A stretch of DNA of 64,000 bases from Strigops habroptila. Its lineage: Eukaryota > Chordata > Aves > Psittaciformes > Psittacidae. A model generated the notes under the pieces. The model did not search any database. It was given only the letters and a program-made list of their open reading frames with translations, and had not been told where the DNA came from. Made by a program: the position numbers and the translations under genes. Shown one piece after another: positions 37,419 to 52,000 of the stretch. The stretch spans positions 94,252,283 through 94,316,282 of the forward strand of contig NC_044277.2 in NCBI RefSeq assembly GCF_004027225.2. Direction: 5' to 3'. The stretch's first letter is position 1; the number at the start of each line of letters is the position of its first letter.

Positions 37419-40400
37419 CTCAGTCAGCAGTGGTTAGACTTGGGTAATGAGAATGACCTCTTAAAAGCACCATCTATACCAACACGATGTGGCAGCATGT
37501 CCTGGGGTCCCTGCCTCCCCACCTTCCAGATCGGAGATTTGGTCAAAAATCCCATACACTTCTTCCAGGCTGTGGTCCCAAATTTTCTCACACAGAAGGC
37601 AAGAGTACATCACACCTAGAGTGTAGTGACTCTGTGCCCTGCAGCCTGACGTGGACTTGAGATCTGGCCACAGAGCAGCACATGACACATAACCTGTCAG
37701 CTCAGGAGTGCCTATGTGTCTGCTACCTGAGGTACAGTCCAAGTGATCTGAACAGTAAGATGAGTTTTAGAGCAGAGCCTGACAAAGACAGGAGCCTAGC
37801 GTCTGGCAAATTAGGAGCAGAGACCAAATGCAAGGGGAGTTTTCCCTTCTCCAACCACTGCAGGAAAGTGAATGTCAGCAGCATGTGTGGCAGTTGCCTG
37901 CAGCTCTTGCATTCGACTCCGTTGTGCTAAAATGTCAAACAGGATCTTTGCCACTGGCATAAACATTTTAGAGAAGCTTCAGGGAATATACTTCAGTGCT
38001 TATGTTTCTGCTAGTTTTTGTCTTCCAACACAGGAGAGATCCCTCAGAAACAAACACAGACTGTGACTTGTAGTGAAGACTAAAATTTCAGCTGTGAACA
38101 GATGAGGTTTTTGGAAGGAGGGGAGGAAAAGAGTCAAGATTTGAGAAATTACAGAAAGGTCAGATGCTTCCCTTACACATGCAGCTCTTTCAAAACAAAC
38201 CAATGCCACATGGCACTCTTGAAATATAAATAACATTGTTCCTGCAGCATTTATAATCTTATACCCAAAGTTCCCAAGCAGCAATGGAAGCCAGTTGTAC
38301 AGAGAAGAGCGTGGCACCAAGGTCCAAATCATTTTGTAAAGAAAGAAATGCTTCTCTTCGGCTCTCTGTGCCTAGCAGGGTGGTGAGCACATTACATGGG
38401 AGGAGGCAACAAAGGGGCACTCCAAGCACATCACCTTTCATAGCTGCATGGCTTATCTGAGACACTGTTCTTTCAGAAAACATTCTATAAAGAATCAGTG
38501 TTCCTCCTCCTAGTCAAACCTAGTAACCTTTGAGACATTGCATGATGCCTCCTGAAACCTTTGCAGAGGATAAATGTTCCTGCAAGTGCAAACAATTGAT
38601 ATTGGAAAGGATCAAAATAAATGAACATCTATGTTCATAACCAACTAAGAAGTCAGCAAAGGGAAAATACTGTGGGGTAAAGATCTGTATTTTTCTTCAC
38701 AAGGTTAGGTAGCCTTTGGTGTAAAAATATTGAGATGCGCAGCTGTATGTAGAGTTTCTATTCCCACTTCAGCTCTTTTATTAGACAGAAACTACCAAGA
38801 AGACAGCAAATTACAAACATGCACGCACACATACTAGGGAGTGTGATGTCCTGAAAAGATAGCCAGCCTTTTTATTTTTTCATCCCTTGTACAGAATGTA
38901 CATGACTGCGGTAGGATTGCCAAGAGTTATGAGTTATATGGGGCTACATATAAACCTAATACAAGTTGTGTTCTCACAGTTTGAATTAAGTAGAGCAGAG
39001 TGCACAATGTGGCTAATTGCATATAATCTTCCCTTTATGTTCACATACAATTTCCTTTCATCTTAAGAGCTGTGTTGGAACAATGAAGACTCTATGCTAG
39101 TTTGTATTTTGTTAACATTTATTTTATGAACTGTGTTCTCAGACTACGTATTACTGCTGTCAAGAACCATAAAACTTTAGAGAGAAGCTCCACTGCTTTT
39201 TTTCTTTTTTTTCATATTTTATGCTATTGTGGCACTGTCACAAAAATATTAAAATGGACAAACATTGCTTCTCCATTTATTGCTTTGTACAATTGTTGCT
39301 CAGTGAATGATACCCAAATAAATTCTTTCTCTTGCCCTTAATTCTGGCAAATATAACAGATTGAGACATCGCTAGACAACTACTAGACTGAAGTAATTAA
39401 AGAGTGTAATGTGCAAACAGCATTCTAGAGTCAGCAATTAGAGCACTCAAATTAGATGTTTTATTTGCACAAACATGTCTGTAAATCTCATAGAACAAAA
39501 AGCTTCATTTACAAACAATACAGCATCAGACTTTCAAAGTACAGTGTTACAGCACTGTAGACCACTGTAGCCTGTAGTCAGTGACAAACACACCCGCTTG
39601 CCTATTCCTTTTCCTACCTGCAGCACTCCACAACAGCAGAGATCCACCACACTGATGCATTGACAAGACATACAAACACTCCACAGGTAGCCTAGGCCCC
39701 TGTACTTGCTGTGGTCACTCAAAAGGTACATATGGGCTATTTGACTGACTTTGACTGACTGACTCCAGATTTCTGAATGGAGGAAAATATAATTCCTCAG
39801 CCATACGGGATGATCTGATCAAATGTTTATATCCATCTTTTGAAACACATTTGAATTTTAAATAAATCTAGTGTTTCTGAAACATTCTTGTTCACAGCCT
39901 TGAAAATTGAAGTCTTTGAGTACAGCCAGACACAACATGAATAAAAGCAATGACCACAGTGTGCTTCCTTTATTGGCGTTGTGATATGTTTGAGACAAGA
40001 GCATCATAATAAAAATATATCTCACTGCTTGCTGAGCTTTAGACATGCTCACACTGTACTAAAAAGAGGAAACCTGATATTCCAGCAAGTTTTCTCTGTA
40101 GTCCAGGACCATTTATTATCTAGAAAATGGTGTAAGTCAATCCACTGAGCACACACAAACCTGAAAAAACTGCTACATAACAGACTGAGGCTGTATCATT
40201 CATTATTTAACACTGAAAAATTCACACAATTAATTTGTCTACACAGTAGCACAGGAGACACCTCTTTTGGACTCCAGCTGTCTTAAAAGACTGATGACCT
40301 TGTTTTCTTTTTCTCTTCTCTCATGTTACTTCTTAAGGGATATATTTTCATCACTATGTTGTCTGTGGATGAGAGGCCACTTTCAAGAAAGAGTCAAAAA

Positions 40401-42926
40401 ATTATCTGAGAGATCACTCTCAATCCACTCTTTGACGATGCAATAGAAGCAATGCACACCCTGTATCTTAGGCAAGAAAACTCTCCCTTAATTAAATGCA
40501 GTCAAAATCCATTCAGAATCTCCTAGATAGTTTACACTAATGCTTGACACTAACCACCCAACACATTGTCCATGTAAAACAAATTGAACCTGTCTGCTGG
40601 TTTAAACACATACCCAGCCAATAAAAAGAGCATAAACCATTCAGGGACAGAATACTGTAGTCCACCACAAAAACAATAGGAAAATTAAATTCTGTCGGCC
40701 ACAAATTTCTTATGAAACACTGTCAGAGCATTGTTAAGTCATGATTATAATATCCTGGTATTTACAAATTAACTCCAGTCTCTATTGAATCCCTCAAATG
40801 GGAAATGTTCCACACATCCCTAAATTTAGATAGCTGAGAATGGCACTGGGTACCTAAATCATATTCATTGTCATTTAGGCATGGATTTAAGATACAAGTG
40901 GCCTACTCCAAGTCCCATTCAAATCACTAGCAGCTTTTAGACTTATTTCAGTGGGGTTGGAATGAAATATTAAAATACTTCTCATTAAGTTTAAGGTTAT
41001 TTTGAATTATCTATGCCACTAGGTAGCACAGCAATAAAAACAGCAAGAATAATCCGTAGGACCACTTATAAATACTAGTGTTGGATTGTCCATAGAAAGA
41101 AAGAAGTGTCTCTTTGTTCCTTCTTTCCTGAGATAAGTGAGCAGCTCTTGCAAAAGTAAAGCTACAAAGAACATCCTGGAGCACAGCAGGACTTGTATCT
41201 CTCAAAGGGTCGGTGGGTTTTTGAGTAAGCATGTCACCTGGCATGAACGCTTTTCAGTCCTCAATACACTTTTATACCAATTTTCCCTTAGTTTCCACCT
41301 CTCAAAAGTGCTGTGTCTAATTTTCAGCCAGGATTTGGCGTGCAAACATCGAATATGATTATTGTCAGGGTTTGTTTACTGTTTTTCAGCAATATACATA
41401 AAGCTGAAATTTTGTGACTGCAGAAATAAGGAGCTGAGGTCTACCTTCTATCACAAAAAGGGCAGAAGGAAAGAGCTGAGGGAGCTCTTGTGTCTCAAAG
41501 GAACAATACTCCTATTATCTCACACATTTGGAAGGGGACATCCCTCTCTGAGGAATAATCCATTCGCCCTGGGTCTTAATGCATCTTTCTGTACCATTGG
41601 TCAGTGCTTTGCCAGAGGAAAAAGAAGTATAGTTGTCACATCCGCAAATAAGATCAATGCTGTAACAAACTTACCTGTACTTAGTACAGCACAGATTATT
41701 GTGATACACATTTTATTCAGTGTTCCTATCTAATTGTTCTTATATTTCCCAATATCTTTAAAATAAGAGCAATCTTTTCTATCACAAAGGAGTGGGAAAA
41801 GGCAAATTTCCTTCCCTCAAGGAAAAGCAACCCACCCACTGAAATCTCCAGAGAATTCACAGAAGATGGACAGAAAGGAGAAGCCAAGCTGAAGACAATG
41901 GAAGTGAAACCAAAGAAGTCAAGGAGCCATTCAGGCCCCAGGAGTGGTCTGGAGCCTCAGGGCCCCAGCAGGATCTGTATTCCCTCCAAGATAATCGCTG
42001 GCAAAGTGTACTGCTGCTCTTTCTGTGACAGACAGATTTGCCAATTACTCTGGCACCAAAACACAGCTGACCTTAGCTGGGGTTCACCTCTCCTGCTGCA
42101 GAGCGTTTGCTTCTGAGGGCCACTGGAATGCCGCAGTGGTGAATATAGCTGGCCTCTCCAGGACAAGAATTGAGAAAAGACAACTGAAAAACATAATACA
42201 TGCTCCCAGTTACCACTTTGTCTGGGCTAGCACAAGAATGTCAATATAACCTCATCAACATGGGAGGTCAGACTACAGAGAACATCATCTTGCAGCCCTT
42301 AATCTCTCTGTTTCGCTCCTTAAGCATGTACACAGAGCCCAGCATTAATCTAGCATTTTTCTTACTGCATTTCAGCAGTAAGAAAGCTCAGCAAAATATC
42401 AAGATCTTTCCCTTTTTTGTATGCATGTGCTCTTTGTTTACTTTTGCTCTCATGTGAATGTCATTATAGTAAGAGAAAAGAGGAAAGAAGGCATCGTTAC
42501 GTATTATTATCACTATATTACCTTGCCACTGAATCTTCCATTTCTGATTTAAGTAAAGAAATCCAAAAGGATTAGAAGCAGCTGATAAAAACAAAGCAAA
42601 GCTACTGGAGTGTGATAAAAGCAAAGGAATATTATTAATGTGTTGCAGGTACAGGAGAGAGATGCAATTACAAGATTCAAGGGAAATAAGGCAAAAAAAA
42701 CCACAAAACAACAAACTTCTCTACAGTGAAAACAACAAACCTATCTGCAGTGAAATTCCAATCCTTTGAAATGAATTAATTTACTAAATATGATACTTGT
42801 ATCATTTGAAGTTTAAGATTCACAGCAAATATCATTGCTTCTCAGAAAAGCTTTGACAGAACACACTTTGGTATACTCATCATCCAACTCCAAGGATAAA
42901 ATAAGGATTAAAGATAATGTGTTTTC

Positions 42927-42941
42927 TTTTTTTTTTTTTTT
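42927..42941 (+). repeat. T15 homopolymer
   Basis: Fifteen consecutive T followed by AAGGTAGCTAG. A simple repeat that inflates a chance open frame on the opposite strand. Confidence 0.88.
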
Positions 42942-44945
42942 AAGGTAGCTAGATGCAATACTAAGACCACTATTACCCTGTAAGAGGGCACATTTCAATG
43001 AAATTAAAGAGAAATGTGAGGTTACTTTATTTTGATTCTCTTTTTTTCTTCCCATATCAATAAAAGTTCTATGATCTTGACCGCTAAAATGCACTGAACT
43101 TCTCACACTGTATAAAACACGTACACTCAGTCTTCTAACCATGTATAGATAAAAAGGCCCTGCAAGAGAGTGAGAAAAATCAACAATGTCTGCAAGAAAT
43201 ACTGACATGGAAAAATTAGCAGGTATGCCAAAAGATGGGAAGGTAAAGGATAAGAATGGCAGATCATTCAGGACTTGACTACAAACTCGTGTCCCCACCA
43301 TGTGAAGTCCCCACCACTGAAGAGCTTTGTGAACTGTTTATTGAGGGACAGGCTAGACAAGTGCCCGAAACACATCCAGTCTGGCTTGTCTGTGATTAAT
43401 GTCTTGTTTGCATTAGAGCAGACTCAGCTATGAGCCAGGACGCCTTGCTCTAGCCACTGCCCACACAGGCCTTTATTCCTACAAGTTTCAAAAGGCTGGA
43501 GACCACTGACATCGTTCACGTAATTTATTTTAAATGCTAAGATTCCTTGAACCTCTGCAGCAAGTCTTAATCAGCATTTAGCATGTGTCTAGGTCTTTTC
43601 TTCTCCATGTCCGATAAAGCAGAACCTGTCAATTTAACCTAAGTGCCAGAAAACAAGAGGGCAGCAAGCAGGAGATGGGTCATTTCGTAGTCAGCCCAAG
43701 ATGTTCACTGAAGGATCAGTGAGGACAGCCAGCCCCAGCTGCCATGGGATGTAGGGAGCAGCAGCCCCTCGGCCTCACCTGATGCTTGGCAAGCTTCTGT
43801 AATGTGCTACAATCTCCTGAGCATGAATTGAAAAACTGGTTTATAGCATCAGAACATCCCTACACAGTATGCTTCAGCAGGGCTAGTCCCTGCATGAAAA
43901 AACAAAGAGATTTGCCTATTTGCTATACAATCATCTGAACAAGGTATTACACCTCAGCCTTTATGCAAATGTGCATCCACTTTGTAAAAGCAGCAAGAAT
44001 GAGGTCTGAACAGAAATATTTACCCACCTTGCCACTCCAAAACAGACTCCAGAACCCTCTCAGACAGGGAACCATTCGAGATAATTGTGGTCTTAAAATC
44101 ACAGAGAACCCAAGAAGGAAAACTAGATTTCCACAAAGCAAGCTTCTGAAACTACACTTTGAATAGATATTGCAACATTGATATTTGTAAGTGATCCTAC
44201 CATGGTGACAAAACCAATGCATTACCAAACCACAGTCCCAGCACTTTTTGACTCAGATACAAGCTGCTATTCAAGGGAAAAAAGCACTGCACACACATAC
44301 CCCAGTGATGCTGAATACAGTGCACCAAAGCCCAACCCACAGGCATGAAACACCCCACCTCCAGACATCCTACTCCCTTAATACAGGCTAGACCAAATCA
44401 AAGGAACTTGTCATTGGAGAGCAAGGAGCTGCAAAGATTTCCTGTCAGACAGGTAAGGAGGGCAAGATGGTGACAAGTGTACCAACTAGCAATTTACTCA
44501 TCTCCCCAGTCTGCAGTACGCAGCCCAGATTAAAAAGCTTGCAGGCAACCCTTCCTAACCCCATTGCCTCTTAGCTTCTGTGTTACCCTTCTCCCCATGC
44601 AACTTCAATATGATTTGAGCTATGTGTTGCTCTGGCAATGTATAAGACCACAAAGTGATCCACAGTGGCTGGTACCACTGAAGTATCCACAAATTTAGCT
44701 GTCCCCATCTCCTTTTGGTTTAACTGTGCAATGCTGTAGCATCCCAGGAAGGCAGGTGGTATACTTGGAGGCTGCACAAAAAGAAAATCACCAAGGGTCT
44801 GATTCCACTGGTTTCACGCTTTCCAAAACCCACTTTTGTTTGCATACAATCACCTTAGAAATCAGCAGAGCCACTGCTACAGGTAAAGCACATCTCAACA
44901 TAACCAAAAGGAGTGAGAAATAAGCTCCATTAATGAGCTACAAAC

Positions 44946-45774
44946 ATGGCCTGCATGGATGAACCAGGAGCTCCTGGGCAAAAATCAAACACAAAAAGAA
45001 AGACTACAGAAAGTTTGGAAGCACAGACAGGTGGACAGGGAGGAATACAGAAAAACAGTCCAAGCAGCCAGGGATCGGGTTAGGAAAGCTAAAGCCCCAG
45101 CAGAATTAAACCTAGCCAGGGATGCCAAGGGAAACAAGAAAAGCTTCTATAGGTACATCCAGATAAAAGGACAGCTAGGAAAAATGTGGGCCCTCTCCAG
45201 AAGGAAATAGGAAACCTGTTTATCCAAGATATGGAGAAGGCTGAGGTACTCGACATTTTTGCCTCAGTCTTCACCAGCTAGAGCTCCAACCACACAGCCT
45301 AACTTGCAGAAGACAAAAACAGGGACTCTCACCCTCTACTCTGCTCTTGTGAGACCCCCCTGTGTTCAGCTCTGGGGTCCCCAACATAAGAAGGATGTGG
45401 ACCTGCATAAGCGAGTCCAGAGGAGGGCCACAAAGATGCTCCGAGGGCTGGAGCATCTCTGCTATGAAGACAGGCTGAGGGAGTTGAGCTTGTTCAGCCT
45501 GGAGAAGAGAAGGGTCTGGGGACACCTTAGAGCAGCTTCCAGTGCAAAAAGGGGCCAACAAGAAAGCTGGAGAGGGGATTTTTTTACAAGGGCAGGTAGG
45601 AACACAACAAGGGGAATGGCTTTTGCTGACAGACGGGTGATTTAAATTAGATATTAGGAACTAGTTCTTTACTGTGAGGGTGGTGAGGCACTGGCACAGG
45701 TTGCCCAGAGAAGCTGTGGCTGCCCCATCCCTGGCAGTGTTCAAGGCCAGGTTGGATGGAGCAACCTCGTCTAG
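44946..45774 (+). pseudogene. CR1 ORF2 remnant lacking the catalytic palm (copy B)
   Basis: The reading frame 44959-45210 carries the basic linker region ([28 protein letters not shown]) and ends at a premature TAG. The frame 45259-45645 carries YSALVRPPCVQLWGPQHKKD, RVQRRATKMLRGLEHLCYEDRL and LFSLEKRR, the conserved CR1 C-terminal region. Every reverse transcriptase motif from the GPDEIHP region to FADD is gone because of the internal deletion. Remaining C-terminal coding traces after 45645 lie in another frame, down to the stop at 45772-45774. It is clearly non-functional. Confidence 0.93.
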
Positions 45775-45869
45775 TGGAAGGTGTCCCTGCCCATGGCAGG
45801 CTGTTGGAGGGTTGGAACTGGAGGAGCTTTAAGGTCCCTTCCAACCCAAACACTCCTATAATTCTATGA
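44946..45869 (+). mobile_element. CR1 retrotransposon with internal deletion (copy B)
   Basis: The 5' part corresponds to the linker before the reverse transcriptase ([21 protein letters not shown], then EKAEV and FASVFTS-like coding traces around 45230-45285). The 3' part resumes at CTCTACTCTGCTCTTGTGAG near 45337 with the C-terminal block and continues to a TAG at 45772-45774 and a tail ending CCTATAATTCTATGA. About 1 kb present in copy A between these points is absent. The copy also carries stops and frameshifts. Orientation matches copy A, about 9.5 kb away, with unrelated DNA between, so they are independent insertions. Confidence 0.95.
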
Positions 45870-48800
45870 CATTGCATGTCAGCTTAAAGGTGAAGCAGCA
45901 GTCAGTAAACAGTTTAAATCTATCTTTTGAGATTCAGCTTTTCACAATCCACACATAGATTCTTAATGATCTCAAGCTTCTAAGCTCCATCTACTTAAAA
46001 ACATTACTCTTATGAGAAAGCAAAGGAAATTGGGAAGATTTTGTATTTGTGAAAGGAATAGATACATATAAAAAGCATATAAAAATATACATTATGAGTC
46101 AAGTTAAAGGGGAAGTTGCTATTAAAGGACATATTAGGTTTATTTAAGAAATGGTTAAAAATACAGTACTGGTTAAAAAACCCAGCAATCAAGAATGAAC
46201 CAGTTAATGAGTAGCATATGATAACTCTCAAAAGATCTTTATTCTGCAAAACTTTCCAAGCATTTTACGTGTTTTACAAAGTTTCTGTGGCCAATAAGAG
46301 TTGACACTAACAGGCTGCAGTATTCAGTCAGGAATGTTACACTAACCTAGAGGGAGCTTATCGTTTCGTCAGAACTCAAGCATGCTAAAAAACATTTGGA
46401 GTAAAGCTTCTCCACTCCCTTGCTTTTGTCAAAAATAATTAACTGCCCCTGTCATTAAGGCATCATTGCACTGCTATCAGCTGCTTCTTTAAAATACTGG
46501 GAGGAAGAGGAGGTGCACCAACTGTCTGGATTACCCAGCTACAGCTTTATTATACTCAGTTGCACTGAGTTTGTATCCTCCTTTACAGTATTAATATCTT
46601 CAATTTTTTGACAGTCAGATGAATTAACTTCCCCACAAAAATTATCAGTGAACCTTTTTCTCCTAGAATTCACCTTGGGTTATTTATTCATATAAGTATT
46701 TTTCCTGTTCTTCTCTCTAGTTCTCAGTGTATGCTGCCCTACATGTAGAAAGGTTTTCATTTAATAGAACCTTTGAGTAATATGGGCTTTTGTTCAACAT
46801 CCTCCTCTGCATGCAGTAACTAGTTTCCCTGGTTTTGCTTGATCGTTCTTAACAACTCCCCGACTCCTCTTTTCAGCTTGCTGTCATGTAGTACTTCATT
46901 TTCAATCTTCAGATCCTCCTTTTCTGTGATACCATTCCCTATCCCAGATGGCTAAAAATATGTTCATTTGCAATAACTCTGTTACTTTCTTCTTTCTTTT
47001 CTTACTTTCACAAACTTTCTAGCACTACTCTCCTTGTTCGGGATGAAAAATGATCAGAAATACTACTCTTACCTAACTTCCAAGGTCTTGTTAAGACTTC
47101 CTTCTACACAAAGATTGTAATTCTCAGTCAAGCAAAATACAATCATTTAACTTTTCTGGGTTCTTGTTTAAAGAATGTGTCACAACCAAATTTTCCTATT
47201 TTCCTCCCCCTCTACACAGGCTTCATTTTTGCCTCTCTTTGTCATTTATAAGCCAAATATTAGTTTAAGATACAGCTTTAGAGGCTCTGCAGGACCCACC
47301 AGAAACTACCTGCAGTATGCCAGAGGGATTCTGGAGGACATTTGAGAAGGTGACTGTGTCATAGCTTTTGCTGTAATGCAAGCAGCTAACCAGTAATTCT
47401 AAGTGTTAAAAGGGGTCATGCATACCTGAGTAACGGACATCTGATCTCCAGTCACAGGACATATCAACTGCAAACTATGGGTTTTGATATGGTAAAGGGG
47501 AACACATCTACAAAGACGAAGCACTATCTTCATTTACTGGATGGAATCCCATGGTGGTATCTAGGTAATTAATTGCTTCACATGCTAACATGAAAACTTA
47601 AAACAGATAAAATTTTAAAAGTATAACCCTGAAAGGCAGGCCTAGATGAGAAAAACTAAACACTTTCATAATAAATGTGCATAAAACCTAGGGAGGCACA
47701 TATAAATTAGTCTAAAAGAGGCGTTCAAGAAGCGGTCCTGTGGGAGACAAAAGGATGTGTATTAAATTAAAAGGCAACACCTTACCTCACTTGCTTCAGG
47801 TCTTGCCACGAAGTATTGTGCAAATACCAGATGTAGTTGTTTGTATCTTCTCTTATTCCTTTGCTAATGAATAATTCTATTGCTCTTGCTCCACTGCCGA
47901 AGAACAGCTATCTGTAAAAACTGGTTATCAAGTGTACTGCCCCCTGGCACCACCCTGCAGCCTGAGTCCTAGTCAGCTAGCAGTATTCCAGCTACATGGT
48001 GCAGGGTAGGATAAGACAGGAACTGTGTCAATGGACCAGACAAGGAGATAGCCCTGGTTGGTTGCAGAAGGAAGTTCACGTGTACAGATAAGAAATGTAC
48101 TTACTATGCCACTTTCAGGAAAAGAGGGCAAAGTCTAAACTGCCTTATCTACTAACACAGAGTAGCCTGTAATAATACTCCTGACAAGGAAGCAATCACT
48201 TCCTCATCTTCTTCTAAACCTGCCAATTATTTTGATCCCTGAGCTGTCCTACAATGGTAGTTGATGCAGGAAAACTTGGAATATTGACTGGAAACAATTA
48301 TAGGACATTTTCTCCATGCAGATGAGCTATTCTTTCTCCTTTCCTTCTGCTTGCTGGTCACGTCAGAAAGCCTTATACCAAAAACACTCTAACACTTGGT
48401 GTGGGCAATTTTTGAAATTTTTGTCCAACAGAAGAGATGAAGGGAGCAGTACAAATAGTGGAAAATAAACATTTTCATGAATCCAGCCTCTCATTTGGAT
48501 TCTGTTTTTTTGTTCCCTTTTCCACACCTATTCACATGTATGAGTTTGTATTTGCATAAATGCTGGGAATAAGGGTCCATACAAATACTCATTCATATGC
48601 AAAAAAGGGTATTCACTCTTTTTCCAGAAGTGTTTGCCCTCTGTTTACAAGGCTTCAGTAGCAAAAATCACACAGAAGAAAAATATCATGAATTCCAGCT
48701 GGTCAACGATACCACATCTATAATGCTCAATAGCCCAAAGAAAGTCAAAGCACGCAGACAGAAACACACTGATGTTCACCCTGTCTTGATACATCTAGGT

Positions 48801-48973
48801 ATTGAGAATACATATATACAAATCAGACTCTGCACACATTATGCTTAAAAAAATACTGCATTTGCTGATAAACTAGATGTTTGATAAAAAGAGGCACGTT
48901 TACCACAGTGGAAAATGCCTTAACGCTTAGCTCTGCTTTTCGCTGCTGCATGGGCAAGCTGATTGCTGCTTCA

Positions 48974-49011
48974 GGGTTTTGTTTTTGGTTTGGTTTTTGG
49001 TTGTTTGTTTT
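48974..49011 (+). repeat. GT-rich (GGTTTTT)n-like tract
   Basis: Repeated G(G)TTTTT-type units with interspersed TTTG, about 38 bp. Low-complexity simple repeat. The similarity to telomeric G/T repeats is superficial, because TTAGGG does not occur in it. Confidence 0.8.
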
Positions 49012-52000
49012 CTTCATTCTGATGCACAGGAGATCCAAAAGAAAGGAGAAACTCCCTAAGGGATAGTTGGGATGCTCACTTGGAATGGAAGCAGCAGCAA
49101 TCAAGTCACTGGCACTGATTTCTATAAAACAAGTACTCAAACTTGCTTTTCTATATTCCTGATAAATTAGACCATTGATCTCTCTTCTATGGCTGATAGC
49201 CCTGTGTCACAGTCACCTACTGAAACTGTTAAACTTCACACATCTCCCCCTCTCCATTTGGCCAGCAAGTATCTGGTGAATTGAGTGCACTTACCCTAGG
49301 TACACAAGGTTCAAACTCATTTCCTCTTCCAAACTGGGCCTTTCTTCCTGGCTTTCCAGTGGGTGTTCAGCATTGCTCTCCATTTCTGAAACAAGCACTT
49401 ACCTACAAACATGGAGCTATGTAGTATAAGGCGACCTCAGCCCTCCTTCTTCCCTTGAACTCCCAACCTAAGGTGTGCTGGTTTGGGGATATATCAGCAT
49501 TTTATGACAGTAGATTTCATTGAAAAAAATCCCAACTATATCTTACCATGCTTATTCTTCAGAAACAAAAGACCAAATCTAAAGCATGAGATATCCAACT
49601 CCCCACATCAAAATGGGAAGTTTTGCATACAAAATACATTAGTTGTTATGGATTTTATTCAAAGACTGCGAAGGCAAAGCATGTTCTGGGACTTTTTCCC
49701 AGTTAATGCTTTGCTAGGAATAATTCTATCAGTGATTTTGGATATGCCCTTCCTGCTTTGGTGTTCATCCTGGAGAATTGTTGTGGGAAGAGAAAAGCCA
49801 TTTTATTAGCTAACCAGTAATTTTTGAGCCATCTTAAATAAACTTATTTTCACAGAAATGCTGGATCACATTTTGGCATCAGTTATGACAGTGCAAACAT
49901 ATTGACACAGATTTTACAACCAAAATTTCTTTTGCATCTGTTGTCTACAAAAAAAAAAAAAAGAAGAAAAGAAAATCACAATATGATCAATATTCATTCT
50001 GTATGCAGAGTGACACTTCCCCAAATACAAATTATGGGTAAGTTTTCAAAAATCTCTTCACAAGAAAGACTCCGCTTCTTAGGAACTGAGAGTGCACACC
50101 TCAGGCACTGACCAAGCTGACACCTGGCAGGCAGCATACAGAGTTAACACACATGCCTGCACTACACGAGTCAGAATGACCTGTCCAAGTGCTTTGGCTG
50201 GACCATAATGCACCTGCACCTCCCAGAAACTCAGTCCTAAAACAACACAGTTGCCTGGCAGAGCCAAGATCCTGCTCCTCCACCAGTGTCAGAGTGCCAG
50301 GAGTGGTTTGTAAGACATCTGAACATAGCACAGGAAATGACTGCAATTTGCAACAGAAATAATACCACACGCATTCTCACACATGCAAACAACCAGTCAA
50401 TCAAACTGAGAAGGGGGAATTAACCAAGCATTCAGAACATGGTTGCAAAGGAAAGCCATTTTGGTGACACATCTCAAGATGTACTGTGGTATTTCTTCAT
50501 AATGTTGAGTTCCTTTGATTAAATCTGTAGTTTCAAATTAAAATTAAATATTTTTTTTTTCTTTCTTCCCCCACGAGACTTTCTATTTACTGGAATTATC
50601 TTTGGTTGAGGTGCACTTTTTCTCCCAGATTGTTTTGTCATTTGCAACAAATTTTGCATGGGGGTAGGCTGCAGCAATGAGCAGGGGATACACAAGTCTT
50701 CTCTTCTGTTATGTATTTTGATCGAGATTTATTTTGTATTCCCTTAACTTACAGTTCATATTCGTATTGAGTTGAAGCTGTGTAAGGAAAGCAATTGATT
50801 TACAAAACAAACTATATGCAGTACATATAAACTGACTCCTCTTACCAAATAGGAAAGACTTTCTCAATGCAACAGCTTGGTGTAGAAGAGCATGATGAGC
50901 TGAAAAGCAAATACAGCTATCTGATTAATTGATTCTGACCTCACAAATATTATACTTTGGGGGCTCTAATGGAACTTCCTGAGGGTAAATTGCATGGTTC
51001 ACCTCATTCATTTATATCTCTGGCTGACAGATGTACATTATGAAATGTCACTGAATATGCTGGCAATAAATGAGGTATAACATTAGAATCTTGGTTGTGC
51101 TTTCCTGAAGGAACACTTTTGTTAAATGAATCTCACACCAGTAAAAATATTATTCTCTACCATGTATACTTCTCTCTATTTTAATCAGTCTTCCAGAAAT
51201 ACATATTGGCCTTCTAGAAACACAGAGCCCTAGTAAATTAATAAAACAAGCTGCTCTTTTGTTGTGCATGTTTCCATTGTGAAGGTATCTTGTTGGAGAA
51301 TATTAGACTGTGACAAGCATTTGATAGTGTAGTAGTTGCACTAATATTATGGTTATTATCTTTACTACCATGCAGTGAAACACAGTTAATTAAAATATAG
51401 TGAAGAAATTGCTCCCTTCCCCTATCCACACATAAATGAGATGATAAATTTGTTGTTGTAGTCAGCATATAGGGTCCCTTGACCCCTTTGCATATATTTA
51501 GACGTTATTCCATTTTATTTTATTTTTTATTTCGTTGCCATGTGAGACTGATAAAAATGCATATAGAGGTCTGGGGAATAACAGCAAATAACCATGACGT
51601 GCAGTTTAATGAAATTATATACTGTGGTGCATTGCAATAAAATTCATAAGAATATATGCCACACTCCTGTAAGGTGTGCAAATTCCAATAAACCATTAAT
51701 CCTTGCCATGAGCAGGGCATGACTGCAAAGGTAACTTTGCCAAGAGACAGGGTGAGGGGAAAGAGAAGAGTGGAGGGAGGGAGGCTGAGGGAAGAAGTAC
51801 AGAGCTGCTGACAGGCACGGTTGTTAGGGGAAATGAACCATCCCTTTGAGATTAAACCTACTTTTAACTATCCCCTTTCCTCCCACTGTTAAGACATAAT
51901 TGTTATAAAGGACAGCACTGGAAAAACACGTAATTTATCTCTCACTAGTCACCGACAGCTATTTCAGGTTTAGGAGTCCAAGTGAGGCTAAGAAAGCATC

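Larger units (their letters stand above)
35451..44945. other. Unique AT-rich non-coding DNA
   Basis: No gene recognised. The minus-strand open frame of about 160 codons at 42813-43301 reads through a T15 tract (giving a lysine run) and has no family resemblance. Other frames are shorter. The block at 36440-36740 is listed separately. The remainder is single-copy with occasional simple repeats, including a (GACT)n stretch near 39745-39765. Confidence 0.65.

Noticed and set aside
42813..43301. Minus-strand open frame of about 160 codons
   Set aside because: It reads through a T15 tract, shows no domain, and its length is within chance for AT-rich DNA scanned in six frames.
48974..49011. Interstitial telomere-like repeat
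   Set aside because: The units are GGTTTTT/GTTTG, and there is no TTAGGG array.
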